From the NCBI GenBank assembly GCA_009885445.1, contig VFKQ01000241.1, positions 1 through 18,211 on the forward strand: DNA of 18,211 bases, written 5' to 3'. How positions within the stretch are numbered: position 1 is the first letter of the stretch; each line of letters begins with the position of its first letter. The translations under genes were made by a program, and so were the position numbers. This DNA is from Anaerolineaceae bacterium. Its GTDB lineage: Bacteria; Chloroflexota; Anaerolineae; Anaerolineales; Villigracilaceae. A model generated the notes under the pieces. It saw only the letters and a list, made by a program, of their open reading frames with translations. It was not told the DNA's origin and ran no database searches. This document shows positions 6,782-13,656 of this stretch, in pieces.

Positions 6782-7240
6782 TCACTTTAATGCAGAAAAA
6801 ATCGGGTCGGGTGGGACACAGCCCTCGGGCGGACCGTCGCACGTCAGCGTGGTAAACACTTCGGCCTGCACGACCCACTCCCCGCTCGGGGCGGCCCGCT
6901 GCCATTTGGCCGCGTACACGCCCGAGGCGCGGACCAACTCTCCGGCGGCGGTGTAGGTCCCCATCCAATTTCCAAGCTCTTCGGCTAATCCCCATTGCTC
7001 GTTGACTTGAATCTCGCGCGGCGTGCGGCGATAGACGACCGTTGCATCTTTTGCGAATGTCTCGGCCCAGCGCACGCGCTCCTCTTCGACGCCGTGAAAT
7101 TGCGCACTGCGGCCAGTGACGAGATGATAGTTGGGAGCCAGAATTTTTTCGATTGCGTCGGCGTCGTGGTCGGCGATGGCCTGATTAAATTTTTCGCGCG
7201 CGGCGCGGATCGAGTCGGCGGAGGGAAGTGTGTTTGTCAT
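6782..7240 (-). CDS. NTF2/SnoaL-like (DUF4440-type) protein
   Basis: A 152-residue protein with the cone-shaped NTF2-like fold pattern: N-terminal helices (SIRAAREKFNQAIADHDADAIEKILAPNY split over 10-38), then strands with the recurrent YHLVTG and WVVQAEVF segments. Superfamily members bind small hydrophobic ligands or act as isomerases or hydrolases; many have no known role, and no function can be assigned here. The C-terminal stretch TCDGPPEGCVPP (134-145) holds two Cys. There is no Shine-Dalgarno: TATAAT lies 7 nt before the ATG, so the mRNA may be leaderless. It is divergent from the heme sensor gene, with 74 nt between them. Confidence 0.7.
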   Translation of the reverse strand: MTNTLPSADSIRAAREKFNQAIADHDADAIEKILAPNYHLVTGRSAQFHGVEEERVRWAETFAKDATVVYRRTPREIQVNEQWGLAEELGNWMGTYTAAGELVRASGVYAAKWQRAAPSGEWVVQAEVFTTLTCDGPPEGCVPPDPIFSALK

Positions 7241-7247
7241 GGCGCTG

Positions 7248-7253
7248 ATTATA
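7248..7253 (-). promoter_or_regulatory. TATAAT -10 element of the NTF2-like gene (possible leaderless start)
   Basis: Plus-strand ATTATA at 7248-7253 reads TATAAT on the minus strand and ends 7 nt before the ATG at 7240, putting the expected transcript start at or next to the start codon. TTGAGT lies 19 nt upstream of it (plus 7273-7278), a slightly long spacing. Confidence 0.5.
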
Positions 7254-7314
7254 TCCGCGGGCTGGCTGGTATACTCAATTTGACAGGAATTATCCGAATA
7301 AGGAGTAGCTGGTC

Positions 7315-8391
7315 ATGTCGAAACTCACGCTGAGCACACGCTTCACTTTAATTTTGAGCGGCGTATTTCTCGTTGGCATCCTCGTTGGTGGCACGACCTA
7401 TTGGCGCGCATTGCAGGGCAAGGCGCAGGAACAGATTGCCGCGCAAGGGACATTATTGCTGAATACGATGAGCGCGGTACGCGGATATACGTCTACGCAT
7501 GTGAAGCCACTGCTCGCAGAATCGCTGGCGCAGAGTGAACACTTTATCCCCGAGACGGTGCCTGCGTTTTCGGCGCGCACTGTTTTTGAAAATTTCCGCA
7601 CTCAGGCAGGATTCGAATCTTATCTTTACAAAGAAGCAACACTCAGCCCGACGAACCCGCTTGATCAGGCGGACGATTTTGAAAGCGCCCTGTTACAAAA
7701 AATGATCACGGATTCGAGCGGCGAAGAAAGCGGATATCGCGGGAGCGGCGACGCGCGTTTATTTTATATCGCGCGTCCGTTGAAGGTGGGCGCGGAAAGT
7801 TGCCTGGAGTGTCACACCACGCCCGAGAATGCGCCGGCGAGTCTGCTGGCAACCTACGGCGACAAGGGCGGCTTCGGCTGGGAGCTGGGGCAGACGATTG
7901 CCGTGCAAATTATTTACGTCCCGCCGCAAAAAGTTTTCGACGCGGCCTGGCAGACTTTTCTACTGGTGATGAGTGTCTTCATCATCATCTTCGCGCTGAC
8001 GATTCTGCTGATCAACGCCCTGCTTCGTCATTACGTCATTCAGCCGGTGAAGGTGCTCGGCGGGCTGGCGCAGAAGATCAGCGCGGACGAAAATTTCTCC
8101 TCCGACCTGGAGGGGTCCGCGCTACATTCGGTCACCGCGCGCGTGGATGAACTCGGCAACCTGGCGCAGGTCTTCAAGAAAATGGCCGCCGATGTTTTCG
8201 CGCGCACCGGAAAATTGAAGGAACAAGTCCAGCAGTTGATCATCAAGATAGACGAAATCCGCCGCAAGGAGCAGGTGACAGCGGTGGTGGAATCTGAATT
8301 CTTCAATGACCTGCAAAAGCGCGCCACCGAGTTGAGGAAGCGCGACGGAGGGAGCGAGGATGTCCCGCCGCCGGATGAAGAGATAAAGTAA
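7315..8391 (+). CDS. DUF3365 (Tll0287-like) heme-binding membrane sensor with HAMP and coiled coil
   Basis: A 358-residue inner-membrane protein. TM1 is about 9-29; residues 30-210 form an extracytoplasmic Tll0287-like (DUF3365) domain containing a single c-type heme motif C163-L-E-C166-H167, followed by the family-typical GDKGGFGWELGQTIA (182-196). TM2 is about 213-237, then a HAMP-like linker (238-292, IQPVKVLGGLAQKI ... DELGNLAQVF) and a basic/acidic coiled coil (295-343, QQLIIKIDEIRRKEQVTAVV). The tail resembles, from memory, a conserved C-terminal coiled coil in cyanobacterial HAMP and cyclase proteins. No kinase, cyclase, GGDEF or methyl-accepting domain follows, so any signal must pass to a partner. 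Redox or small-gas sensing is an inference from the heme motif. AAGGAG at 7300-7305 lies 9 nt before the ATG. A TATACT at 7270-7275 is a possible -10. Confidence 0.82.
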   Translation: MSKLTLSTRFTLILSGVFLVGILVGGTTYWRALQGKAQEQIAAQGTLLLNTMSAVRGYTSTHVKPLLAESLAQSEHFIPETVPAFSARTVFENFRTQAGFESYLYKEATLSPTNPLDQADDFESALLQKMITDSSGEESGYRGSGDARLFYIARPLKVGAESCLECHTTPENAPASLLATYGDKGGFGWELGQTIAVQIIYVPPQKVFDAAWQTFLLVMSVFIIIFALTILLINALLRHYVIQPVKVLGGLAQKISADENFSSDLEGSALHSVTARVDELGNLAQVFKKMAADVFARTGKLKEQVQQLIIKIDEIRRKEQVTAVVESEFFNDLQKRATELRKRDGGSEDVPPPDEEIK

Positions 8392-8401
8392 AACAAACAA
8401 A

Positions 8402-8433
8402 AACAGGCCGCATCCTCACAGACGCGGCCTGTT
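8402..8433. terminator. Terminator shared by the heme sensor gene and the sdh operon
   Basis: AACAGGCCGC (8402-8411) and GCGGCCTGTT (8424-8433) form a perfect 10-bp stem with a 12-nt loop. On the minus strand TTTTTGTTTG follows, a proper U-tract for ending the sdhB side; on the plus strand the tail is only TCTCTATT. It lies between the two convergent stops. Confidence 0.75.
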
Positions 8434-8463
8434 CTCTATTCACTATTCACTATTCTCTGTTCT
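8429..8463. repeat. Heptamer tandem repeat, consensus CTATTCA/CTGTTCT
   Basis: Five exact 7-nt units run from 8429 to 8463; the outer two are CTGTTCT and the inner three CTATTC followed by A, A and T. It begins inside the right arm of the terminator and ends 5 nt before the sdhB stop. The unit matches the complementary-strand unit at 5681-5716. Confidence 0.8.
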
Positions 8464-8468
8464 CTTGC

Positions 8469-9176
8469 TCAATCCAACTTCCCCGTCACCATCGCCAGTT
8501 TGACCTCACCGATGGCCTGCGTGATGTGAATATCGCGCGGACAGGCATTCGTGCAGTTGAAAGCAGTGTGACAGCGCGCCACGCCGTCCGTTTCGCTGAG
8601 CACTTGCAGGCGCTCCGACGCGCCCTCGTCGCGGCTATCAAAAATAAAGCGGTGCGCGGCGATAATCGCGGCGGGGCCATAATATTCGTCACTGGCCCAG
8701 AAAGACGGACACGAAGTTGTGCAAGCCGCGCACATAATGCATTTTGTCGATTCATCGAAGCGCGCGCGCTGCTCGGGACTTTGCAAACGCTCCTTGCCGT
8801 CGGCGGGGAGGGGCGAGTCGTTAATCATGTAGGGGAGCATCTTCTTGTAGTTGTCGAAGAAGGGGTCCATGTCCACGATTAAATCTTTGGCAACTTTCAA
8901 ACCCAACAGCGGCTCAATGGTGATGTTTGCGCCCACGTCGCGAATCAATGTTTTGCAGGCGAGATGATTGCGTCCGTTAATGCGCATCGCGTCCGAGCCG
9001 CACACGCCGTGCGCGCACGAACGACGGAACGCGAGCGAGCCGTCTGTGTGGCCCTTGATTAATTCGAGCACGTCCAGCACGCGGTCGTTCTCATCCGCCT
9101 CCACTTTATACGTTTCGTAATGGCCGCGCTTATCCTGCTCGGGGTTGTAGCGAAAAATTTTTACGGTGACTTCCAT
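8469..9176 (-). CDS. sdhB: Succinate dehydrogenase iron-sulfur subunit SdhB
   Basis: A 235-residue complex II iron-sulfur subunit carrying electrons from SdhA flavin to the quinone site. The N-terminal ferredoxin domain holds the [2Fe-2S] ligands C54, C59, D62 and C74 (SCAHGVCGSDAM); the Asp in place of the third Cys is as in E. coli. The C-terminal domain has C146, C149, C152 with C212 for [4Fe-4S] and C156, C202, C208 for [3Fe-4S] (CIMCAACTTSC; CHTAFNCTNACP). All cluster ligands are present and length is normal. AGGAG lies 10 nt before the ATG. It is the last gene of the sdh operon, separated from sdhA by 97 nt that are mostly an imperfect hairpin, and is followed by a terminator. Confidence 0.97.
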   Translation of the reverse strand: MEVTVKIFRYNPEQDKRGHYETYKVEADENDRVLDVLELIKGHTDGSLAFRRSCAHGVCGSDAMRINGRNHLACKTLIRDVGANITIEPLLGLKVAKDLIVDMDPFFDNYKKMLPYMINDSPLPADGKERLQSPEQRARFDESTKCIMCAACTTSCPSFWASDEYYGPAAIIAAHRFIFDSRDEGASERLQVLSETDGVARCHTAFNCTNACPRDIHITQAIGEVKLAMVTGKLD

Positions 9177-9203
9177 AGTCTCTAGTCTCCTAAATCAAAA
9201 TCT

Positions 9204-9277
9204 TTAAACACGAAGGACACAAAGTTCACGAAGGGGGCTGTTAAAAACTTTGTGTACTTCGTGTCCTTTGTGTTTAA
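9204..9277. repeat. Imperfect 30-nt inverted repeat of the CACGAAGGACAC family, sdhA-sdhB gap
   Basis: Arms 9204-9233 and 9248-9277 match at 26 of 30 positions as reverse complements, around a 14-nt loop. The right arm ends over the sdhA stop codon (9274-9276). Core words are CACGAAGGACAC and its partner, also found at 11091-11119 and 11651-11679. Confidence 0.85.
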
Positions 9278-11067
9278 TAGATTCTCGGTTTCGGCTGGTG
9301 CTTCGTGATCACCACCGGCTTGTAACTGATTTCCAATTTGCCGTTCTTCTTCGTGATCAACGTGTGCTTCAACCAATTCGCGTCGTCGCGGTCGGGGAAA
9401 TCTTCGCGCGAATGTCCGCCGCGCGATTCTTTTCTGTTCAACGCGCTGGCCGCCACCACTTCGGCTATGTCCAAAAGATTGCCGAGTTCCCACGCGTTCA
9501 ACAACTCGGTGTTGAAAATTTTTCCGGTGTCGCCCACTTTTACATCCTTGAATCGCTTCTGCAATTCGCGCACTTTTTCCAAAGCGGATTGCATATCTTT
9601 TTCATTTCGATAAATGCCGACGTCCGCAAACATGACGTTCTTCATCTCATTGGACAAATCGTACACGTTGGCATTTCCCGCGCCACCACGCAACGCATCA
9701 AACTCGGACCGTGAAGCGGATTCAGCGTCCTCGGGCATCTTCGCAAATTCAGCGGACGCGGCGTACTCCGCCGCTTTGAGTCCCGCATGTTTGCCGAAGA
9801 CGACAATGTCGAGCAGTGAATTCGTCCCGAGTCGATTCGCGCCATGCACAGACACACAGGCGCACTCGCCCGCGGCGAACAAACCGGGCACGATCGTGCC
9901 TTTATCGTCCACGACCACTTCGCCAAATTTATTGGTGGGGATTCCGCCCATCGCGTAATGCGCTGTCGGTTGGACGGGCATGAGTTGGGTGACAGGATCC
10001 ACTCCCAGATAGACACGGCAGAAATCCACAATGTCGGGAATCTTCTGTAGGACCACTTCACCCGTTATCCGCAGGGGCGAGCCGTCGGGGTTGGTGCGTC
10101 CGTCCTCGGCGGCAATCTTGTTGACCGTCTCGGGGCGAATATCCAGATAGACATAATTTTTTCCATCTACACCGCGGCCTTCTTTAATTTCGGTGTAAAT
10201 CGCGCGCGAAACGACATCGCGTGAAGCCAGGTCTTTTACAGTCGGCGCATACTTGGGCATGAAGCGCTCGCCCTTGCCGTTGATGAGGACAGCGCCCTCG
10301 CCGCGCGCGCCCTCGGTGATGAGGATGCCGAGTTTGTAAATGCCGGTGGGATGGAATTGAAAAAACTCCATGTCTTCGAGCGGAATGCCTTTGCGCAAAA
10401 GAATCGCCGGGCCGTCGCCGGTGTAGGCGTACGCATTGGAGGTGACTTCAAACACGCGGCCATATCCGCCCGTGGCAAAGATAACCGACTTGGCGTGAAA
10501 GGTGTGCAGTTCGCCCGTCGAAAGTTCAACAGCGACGACGCCCGCCGCCTTGCCATCGGTCATGATGAAATCGAGCACTTGAAATTCGTCGAAGAAATTA
10601 ACTTTGTTTTTGATGCACTGCTGATAAAGCGTTTGCAGAATCATGTGCCCAGTGCGGTCCGCGGCATGCGCCGCGCGGCGGACAGGTTTGCCCGTTTCAT
10701 TATTGGTGTGCCCGCCGAACGGACGCTGTGAGATGCGTCCCTCGGGTGTGCGGTCGAATGGAAGGCCCATGTGTTCGAGTTCGAGCACGGCGTCAATCGC
10801 TTCATTGGTCATGAACTCGATGGCGTCCTGATCGCCTAAATAATCAGATCCTTTGACAGTGTCGTACATGTGCCATTCGGGTTTGTCTTCTTCGTAATTT
10901 CCGAGCGCCGCAGAGATGCCGCCCTGCGCCGCGCCAGTATGCGAGCGCGTGGGATACATCTTGCTTATGATCGCAGTCTTCGCCGTCTTGGAGGCGTACA
11001 GCCCTGCCATGAGTCCCGCGCCACCGCCGCCGACGACGATTACTTCAAATTGATGAATGTTTGCCAT
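9274..11067 (-). CDS. sdhA: Succinate dehydrogenase flavoprotein subunit SdhA
   Basis: A 597-residue FAD subunit that oxidises succinate to fumarate in complex II. Seen: the dinucleotide loop VVGGGGAGLMAG (11-22); RSHTGAAQGG (41-50), where H43 is the expected covalent FAD attachment; FHPTG (H239); ARGEGAVLIN (254-263); R283 (ASRD); H370 (PTAHYAMGG); and HGANRLGTNSLLD (R412). These match the substrate and FAD contacts of E. coli SdhA. The frame is open upstream by 15 codons, but that stretch (SFVSFVV) is only the translation of the intergenic repeat; the ATG at 11067, preceded by AGGAG at 5-nt spacing, is the real start. Upstream, instead of sdhD, lies the GxxExxY gene within its repeat boundaries. 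Confidence 0.97.
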   Translation of the reverse strand: MANIHQFEVIVVGGGGAGLMAGLYASKTAKTAIISKMYPTRSHTGAAQGGISAALGNYEEDKPEWHMYDTVKGSDYLGDQDAIEFMTNEAIDAVLELEHMGLPFDRTPEGRISQRPFGGHTNNETGKPVRRAAHAADRTGHMILQTLYQQCIKNKVNFFDEFQVLDFIMTDGKAAGVVAVELSTGELHTFHAKSVIFATGGYGRVFEVTSNAYAYTGDGPAILLRKGIPLEDMEFFQFHPTGIYKLGILITEGARGEGAVLINGKGERFMPKYAPTVKDLASRDVVSRAIYTEIKEGRGVDGKNYVYLDIRPETVNKIAAEDGRTNPDGSPLRITGEVVLQKIPDIVDFCRVYLGVDPVTQLMPVQPTAHYAMGGIPTNKFGEVVVDDKGTIVPGLFAAGECACVSVHGANRLGTNSLLDIVVFGKHAGLKAAEYAASAEFAKMPEDAESASRSEFDALRGGAGNANVYDLSNEMKNVMFADVGIYRNEKDMQSALEKVRELQKRFKDVKVGDTGKIFNTELLNAWELGNLLDIAEVVAASALNRKESRGGHSREDFPDRDDANWLKHTLITKKNGKLEISYKPVVITKHQPKPRIY

Positions 11068-11090
11068 GAAAACTCCTGAATGCTTTTTTA

Positions 11091-11119
11091 CCACGAAGGA
11101 CACGAAGGACACAAAGGTT
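11091..11119. repeat. CACGAAGGACAC-family repeat, sdhA side of the GxxExxY gene
   Basis: A 29-nt copy containing two direct CACGAAGGA units and ending ACAAAGGTT. It matches the reverse complement of 11651-11679 at 24 of 29 positions, so the two copies bracket the GxxExxY gene in inverted orientation. Confidence 0.85.
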
Positions 11120-11167
11120 TAAGTTGAGGGGTTTAGAGTCTTTGATACCTTGTGGGGTAATTAAGAT

Positions 11168-11605
11168 TTAGACAACAATTCGTTTAATGCCATCTCTCAG
11201 ATGAGGCACGTTGAAGTTGATAAGAAAACCAAGGCGGACTTTACTCAAGCGCAAATACGTTATCAGTTGTGCTTCAAATACCGGGTTCATTTTTTCAACA
11301 GATTTAAGTTCCGCAATCACACATTTTTCTACCAGCAAATCAATTCGCAAAGCGGATTCGAGCACAGTTCCCTCGAACATGATTGGGAGTTGTACTTCTG
11401 TCTCGGCGAGCGTTCCACCTGTTACAAGGACATGCTTCATCGCAATTTGATATACTGATTCCAGCAAACCAGGTCCCAATACAGTATGAACTTTATAAGC
11501 CGCATCGAGAACCAACTTTCCGATTCTCTCGGTTTCTACAGGAACGGGTGCGTAAAACTTTTTCGGTGAGTTCGGCATGAATTCTTTACCTTCCAACTTG
11601 CTCAT
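11168..11605 (-). CDS. GxxExxY protein inserted in the sdh operon
   Basis: A 145-residue protein of the GxxExxY family (TIGR04256-like), function unknown. The name-giving motif is in LGPGLLESVY; further on are R-I-D-L-L and AELKSVE, a D...E-x-K arrangement like the core of PD-(D/E)XK nucleases, so a nuclease-like fold is an inference. It lies between sdhD and sdhA and is not a complex II component. Inverted copies of a 29-nt repeat flank it on both sides. The start is uncertain: ATG 11605 has GGAG 11 nt upstream, an in-frame TTG at 11611 has it at 5 nt, and ATG 11578 has GAAGG at 10 nt. The frame is intact to its TAG/TAA region with no truncation visible, so it may be functional despite its position. 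Confidence 0.8.
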   Translation of the reverse strand: MSKLEGKEFMPNSPKKFYAPVPVETERIGKLVLDAAYKVHTVLGPGLLESVYQIAMKHVLVTGGTLAETEVQLPIMFEGTVLESALRIDLLVEKCVIAELKSVEKMNPVFEAQLITYLRLSKVRLGFLINFNVPHLRDGIKRIVV

Positions 11606-11650
11606 CCTCAAACAATCTCCAAACTAAATCATCTTGCTACACCAACTACC

Positions 11651-11679
11651 AACCTTTGTGCTCTTCGTGTACTTTGTGT
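11651..11679. repeat. CACGAAGGACAC-family repeat, sdhD side of the GxxExxY gene
   Basis: The inverted partner of 11091-11119 (24 of 29 positions). It lies 9 nt from the sdhD stop codon. The words CTTTGTGT and TTCGTGTACTTTGTGT are also present in the sdhA-sdhB gap. Confidence 0.85.
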
Positions 11680-11688
11680 TAAAAGGTT

Positions 11689-12102
11689 TTATCTATTCCA
11701 AATTACATACATCGCGATCAAACTCGCCACGACTGCGTACGAAATAATAAAATTGCGCGACCAACGGCGCACTCTTGGGGCACTGAAATAGTCATCCAGA
11801 ATCTCCAACACACCGTGGACTCCGTGCCCGCACACGACCAGCACAAAAGCGCTGACCATCAGCTTGGCGAGAATCGTCGCGCCGATATATGCGCCGATGA
11901 CGTTACCGGCTTTGTTCGGAAAGAAGGCCCAGTAAAAAATGTCCGCCAGGTTGGCGCCGGTTTTTGCGCTCATCATCAGTCCGCCAATCAGACCAGCGAT
12001 GATCAGTCCATACATGGCAACCACCGTGAAGCGCGTGAAGACCCACATCGTCGTCTCAAAATTGAATCCGCGCTTTGAAAGCGGAAGAGTCCTTCCAGCC
12101 AT
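11689..12102 (-). CDS. sdhD: Succinate dehydrogenase membrane anchor SdhD
   Basis: A 137-residue membrane anchor with three predicted helices (about 21-44, 66-91, 114-134). The motif HGVHGVLEILDDYF (93-106) aligns with the E. coli SdhD segment containing H71, D82 and Y83, i.e. heme-proximal and quinone-site residues. Together with SdhC it anchors SdhAB and binds quinone and heme b. The frame is open 14 codons further upstream into sdhC, but the ATG at 12102 has GGGAGGT 4 nt upstream and gives the normal N-terminus; it lies 1 nt past the sdhC stop, so the two are tightly coupled. Confidence 0.85.
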   Translation of the reverse strand: MAGRTLPLSKRGFNFETTMWVFTRFTVVAMYGLIIAGLIGGLMMSAKTGANLADIFYWAFFPNKAGNVIGAYIGATILAKLMVSAFVLVVCGHGVHGVLEILDDYFSAPRVRRWSRNFIISYAVVASLIAMYVIWNR

Positions 12103-12103
12103 G

Positions 12104-12466
12104 TTAACCTCCCGCCGCGCTGCGCAACACGACAAAAATCGCAAAGCCGCAAATCAAAATATATACGGCCCATTCAATGTTGATGGCAACGCGGTAATGT
12201 TGAATCAGTTTCGGGAACAAATCTAAAATGGTGATGCGCAGTCCGTTAATGGCGTGGAAGATGCCCAAGACGACGATCACAATTTGCACCAACGCGTTGC
12301 TGAAAAGCGCATGTGCAAACTCCACGCCCGCCAGTGTCAGAATATATAAAGTGAAAAAAATAAACAACGCGCTCCCGCCAATGCGGTGCAGGATAAAGGT
12401 CAGGTACGGGCCCTGACCTTTGTAGCGCAGACCTGTCAGCAGGTCCACATTTCTATTTAAGCCCAT
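12104..12466 (-). CDS. sdhC: Succinate dehydrogenase cytochrome b556 subunit SdhC
   Basis: A 120-residue membrane anchor with three helices (about 22-46, 56-80, 96-116). HRIGG (27-31) is the SdhC family signature near the quinone pocket, and H71 in FHAINGLRITILD aligns with the E. coli heme b ligand H84. An arrangement of two small anchor proteins with one heme is the C-type layout of complex II. AAGGAG lies 6 nt before the ATG. It is the first gene of the sdh operon, divergent from the FKBP gene, with TAAAAT on the minus strand at 12499-12504 as the likely -10. Confidence 0.9.
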   Translation of the reverse strand: MGLNRNVDLLTGLRYKGQGPYLTFILHRIGGSALFIFFTLYILTLAGVEFAHALFSNALVQIVIVVLGIFHAINGLRITILDLFPKLIQHYRVAINIEWAVYILICGFAIFVVLRSAAGG

Positions 12467-12498
12467 CGCAATCTCCTTGGGGATATTTGTGCGAGCCT

Positions 12499-12504
12499 AT
12501 TTTA
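12499..12504 (-). promoter_or_regulatory. Candidate -10 (TAAAAT) of the sdh operon
   Basis: ATTTTA on the plus strand reads TAAAAT on the minus strand, 32 nt before the sdhC ATG. No good -35 is seen at normal spacing; a TTGCAA lies 23 nt upstream, which is too far for a standard promoter. Confidence 0.35.
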
Positions 12505-12545
12505 CCGCGTGGCGCGCCGAATGGCTATTGCAAGTGTGTGTCGGG

Positions 12546-12551
12546 TAAAAT
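12546..12551 (+). promoter_or_regulatory. Candidate -10 (TAAAAT) of the FKBP gene
   Basis: TAAAAT lies 33 nt before the FKBP ATG, nearly mirroring the sdhC side. No convincing -35 hexamer at 16-18 nt. Confidence 0.35.
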
Positions 12552-12584
12552 TATCAGACAAACCCCGTCAGAATTGGAGCACAC

Positions 12585-12920
12585 ATGAAAACAGCAAGTG
12601 GACTGGAATACATCGAAGTGGAAGCGGGAACCGGCGCGCAGGCCGCGGCAGGCAAAACTGTCAGCGTGCATTACACCGGCAAATTGCAGGATGGAAAAGT
12701 GTTCGACAGCTCGATTCCGCGCAAGGAACCGATTCAATTCCCGCTCGGAACGGGTCGGGTCATAAAAGGCTGGGACGAAGGGATAGCGCTGATGAAGGTC
12801 GGCGGCAAGGCGCAACTGATCATTCCGCCCGATTTAGCCTACGGCGCGCAAGGACGTCCGCCCGTGATTCCGCAGAACGCCACTTTGATCTTTGATGTGG
12901 AGTTGGTGTCGGTGGAGTAG
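12585..12920 (+). CDS. FKBP-type peptidyl-prolyl cis-trans isomerase
   Basis: A 111-residue single-domain FKBP that catalyses cis-trans isomerisation of X-Pro bonds. The family core is complete: VHYTGKLQDGKVFDSS (28-43), FPLGTGRVIKGWDEGI (52-67), IPPDLAYG (80-87) and ATLIFDVELVSVE at the end. Active-site residues Y30, F40, D41, V59, I60, W63 and Y86 match those of FKBP12. There is no signal peptide and no extra domain, so it is probably a cytosolic folding helper. GGAG lies 5 nt before the ATG. It is divergent from sdhC and followed by a hairpin. Confidence 0.95.
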   Translation: MKTASGLEYIEVEAGTGAQAAAGKTVSVHYTGKLQDGKVFDSSIPRKEPIQFPLGTGRVIKGWDEGIALMKVGGKAQLIIPPDLAYGAQGRPPVIPQNATLIFDVELVSVE

Positions 12921-12934
12921 GGGCGACCCTTCAT

Positions 12935-12960
12935 GGCTGGCAAGATGTTTTTTGCCAGCC
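12935..12960 (+). terminator. Hairpin after the FKBP gene, possible terminator
   Basis: GGCTGGCAA (12935-12943) and TTGCCAGCC (12952-12960) form a perfect 9-bp stem with an 8-nt loop, 14 nt past the stop. The downstream sequence CACTTTATTT is only weakly T-rich, so termination may be partial. Confidence 0.5.
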
Positions 12961-12996
12961 CACTTTATTTGATAACATGATCGCATCGGAGGCTGA

Positions 12997-13635
12997 ATGA
13001 TGGGTAGTTTTATTCGGCGGCTCGCCCTGTTTTATATTGTGCTGTTCGTGCTTTCGGCATGTGGTGCACAAGCGCCTGCGATCCAAGCGACCCATCCTAG
13101 CCTTCTGCCAGTGTCGCCAAGTCCGAGTCTTACGCCAAGTCCAACAGCAACACCTCAGCCCGCGCCGCTTGGCGTGGAAGAATACCTCGAGTCGCAACCG
13201 CAACACTTCAGCGCTACTGCCTATGGAGGCAAATCTTTCTGCGCATACGATCTACTTGAAACGGAAATTGATGCGACGCAAGGCAAAGCCTATCTCTACT
13301 TATGGGTGCGTTGCGAAGAGTTTTACATAACGGCAGGGCGGATCAAATCGGGAACAGCAAGCTCCCTGCCAACTGCGTTGGTGTTGCAACAAATAGGCAA
13401 CGGTTACGAAATTGTGGATTATCAGCCACACACTGAAGGATATAACGCCGAGATTTACCACGCAATCTTTCCCGAATCGTTATGGGATGAAATCTCGTCC
13501 GCATCTGAATCCACGTTTGAATCGCGGAGGTTGCGATTCAAACGTTTGGAAAAAACTTTACAGGATCGTGCGAAAGCCTATTATCTGATGAATTCAGGGA
13601 TCATCGAATGGGATGTGCCAACGGCGTTGCCATGA
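12997..13635 (+). CDS. Lipoprotein of unknown function
   Basis: A 212-residue predicted lipoprotein. Two arginines (7-8) and a hydrophobic stretch (9-19) lead to the lipobox LSAC with the lipidated cysteine at C22. Then comes a low-complexity Pro/Ser/Thr spacer (about 35-56), common in surface lipoproteins, and a globular domain of about 150 residues (YGGKSFCAYDLLETEI..., C-terminal RLRFKRLEKTLQDRAKAYY). I do not recognise the domain. Two Cys (82 and 105) could form a disulfide. GGAGG lies 4 nt before the ATG at 12997 and 7 nt before the adjacent ATG at 13000; the second spacing is the better one, so the start may be one codon later. It follows the FKBP gene after a hairpin and ends just before a bidirectional terminator. 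Confidence 0.75.
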   Translation: MMGSFIRRLALFYIVLFVLSACGAQAPAIQATHPSLLPVSPSPSLTPSPTATPQPAPLGVEEYLESQPQHFSATAYGGKSFCAYDLLETEIDATQGKAYLYLWVRCEEFYITAGRIKSGTASSLPTALVLQQIGNGYEIVDYQPHTEGYNAEIYHAIFPESLWDEISSASESTFESRRLRFKRLEKTLQDRAKAYYLMNSGIIEWDVPTALP

Positions 13636-13656
13636 TTGGAGCCGATACATTCCAAC

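Noticed and set aside
8429..8463. CRISPR-like array
   Set aside because: Units are 7 nt with no spacers and no cas genes nearby; it is a short tandem repeat.
11068..11112. N-terminal extension of SdhA (SFVSFVV)
   Set aside because: It is only the translation of the intergenic CACGAAGGACAC repeat; AGGAG is correctly spaced before ATG 11067.
11091..11679. Classical insertion sequence
   Set aside because: No transposase is encoded between the inverted copies and no clear target duplication is visible, so I call it only a repeat-bounded cassette.
12103..12144. N-terminal extension of SdhD
   Set aside because: It overlaps the sdhC end, and ATG 12102 with GGGAGGT gives the expected protein.
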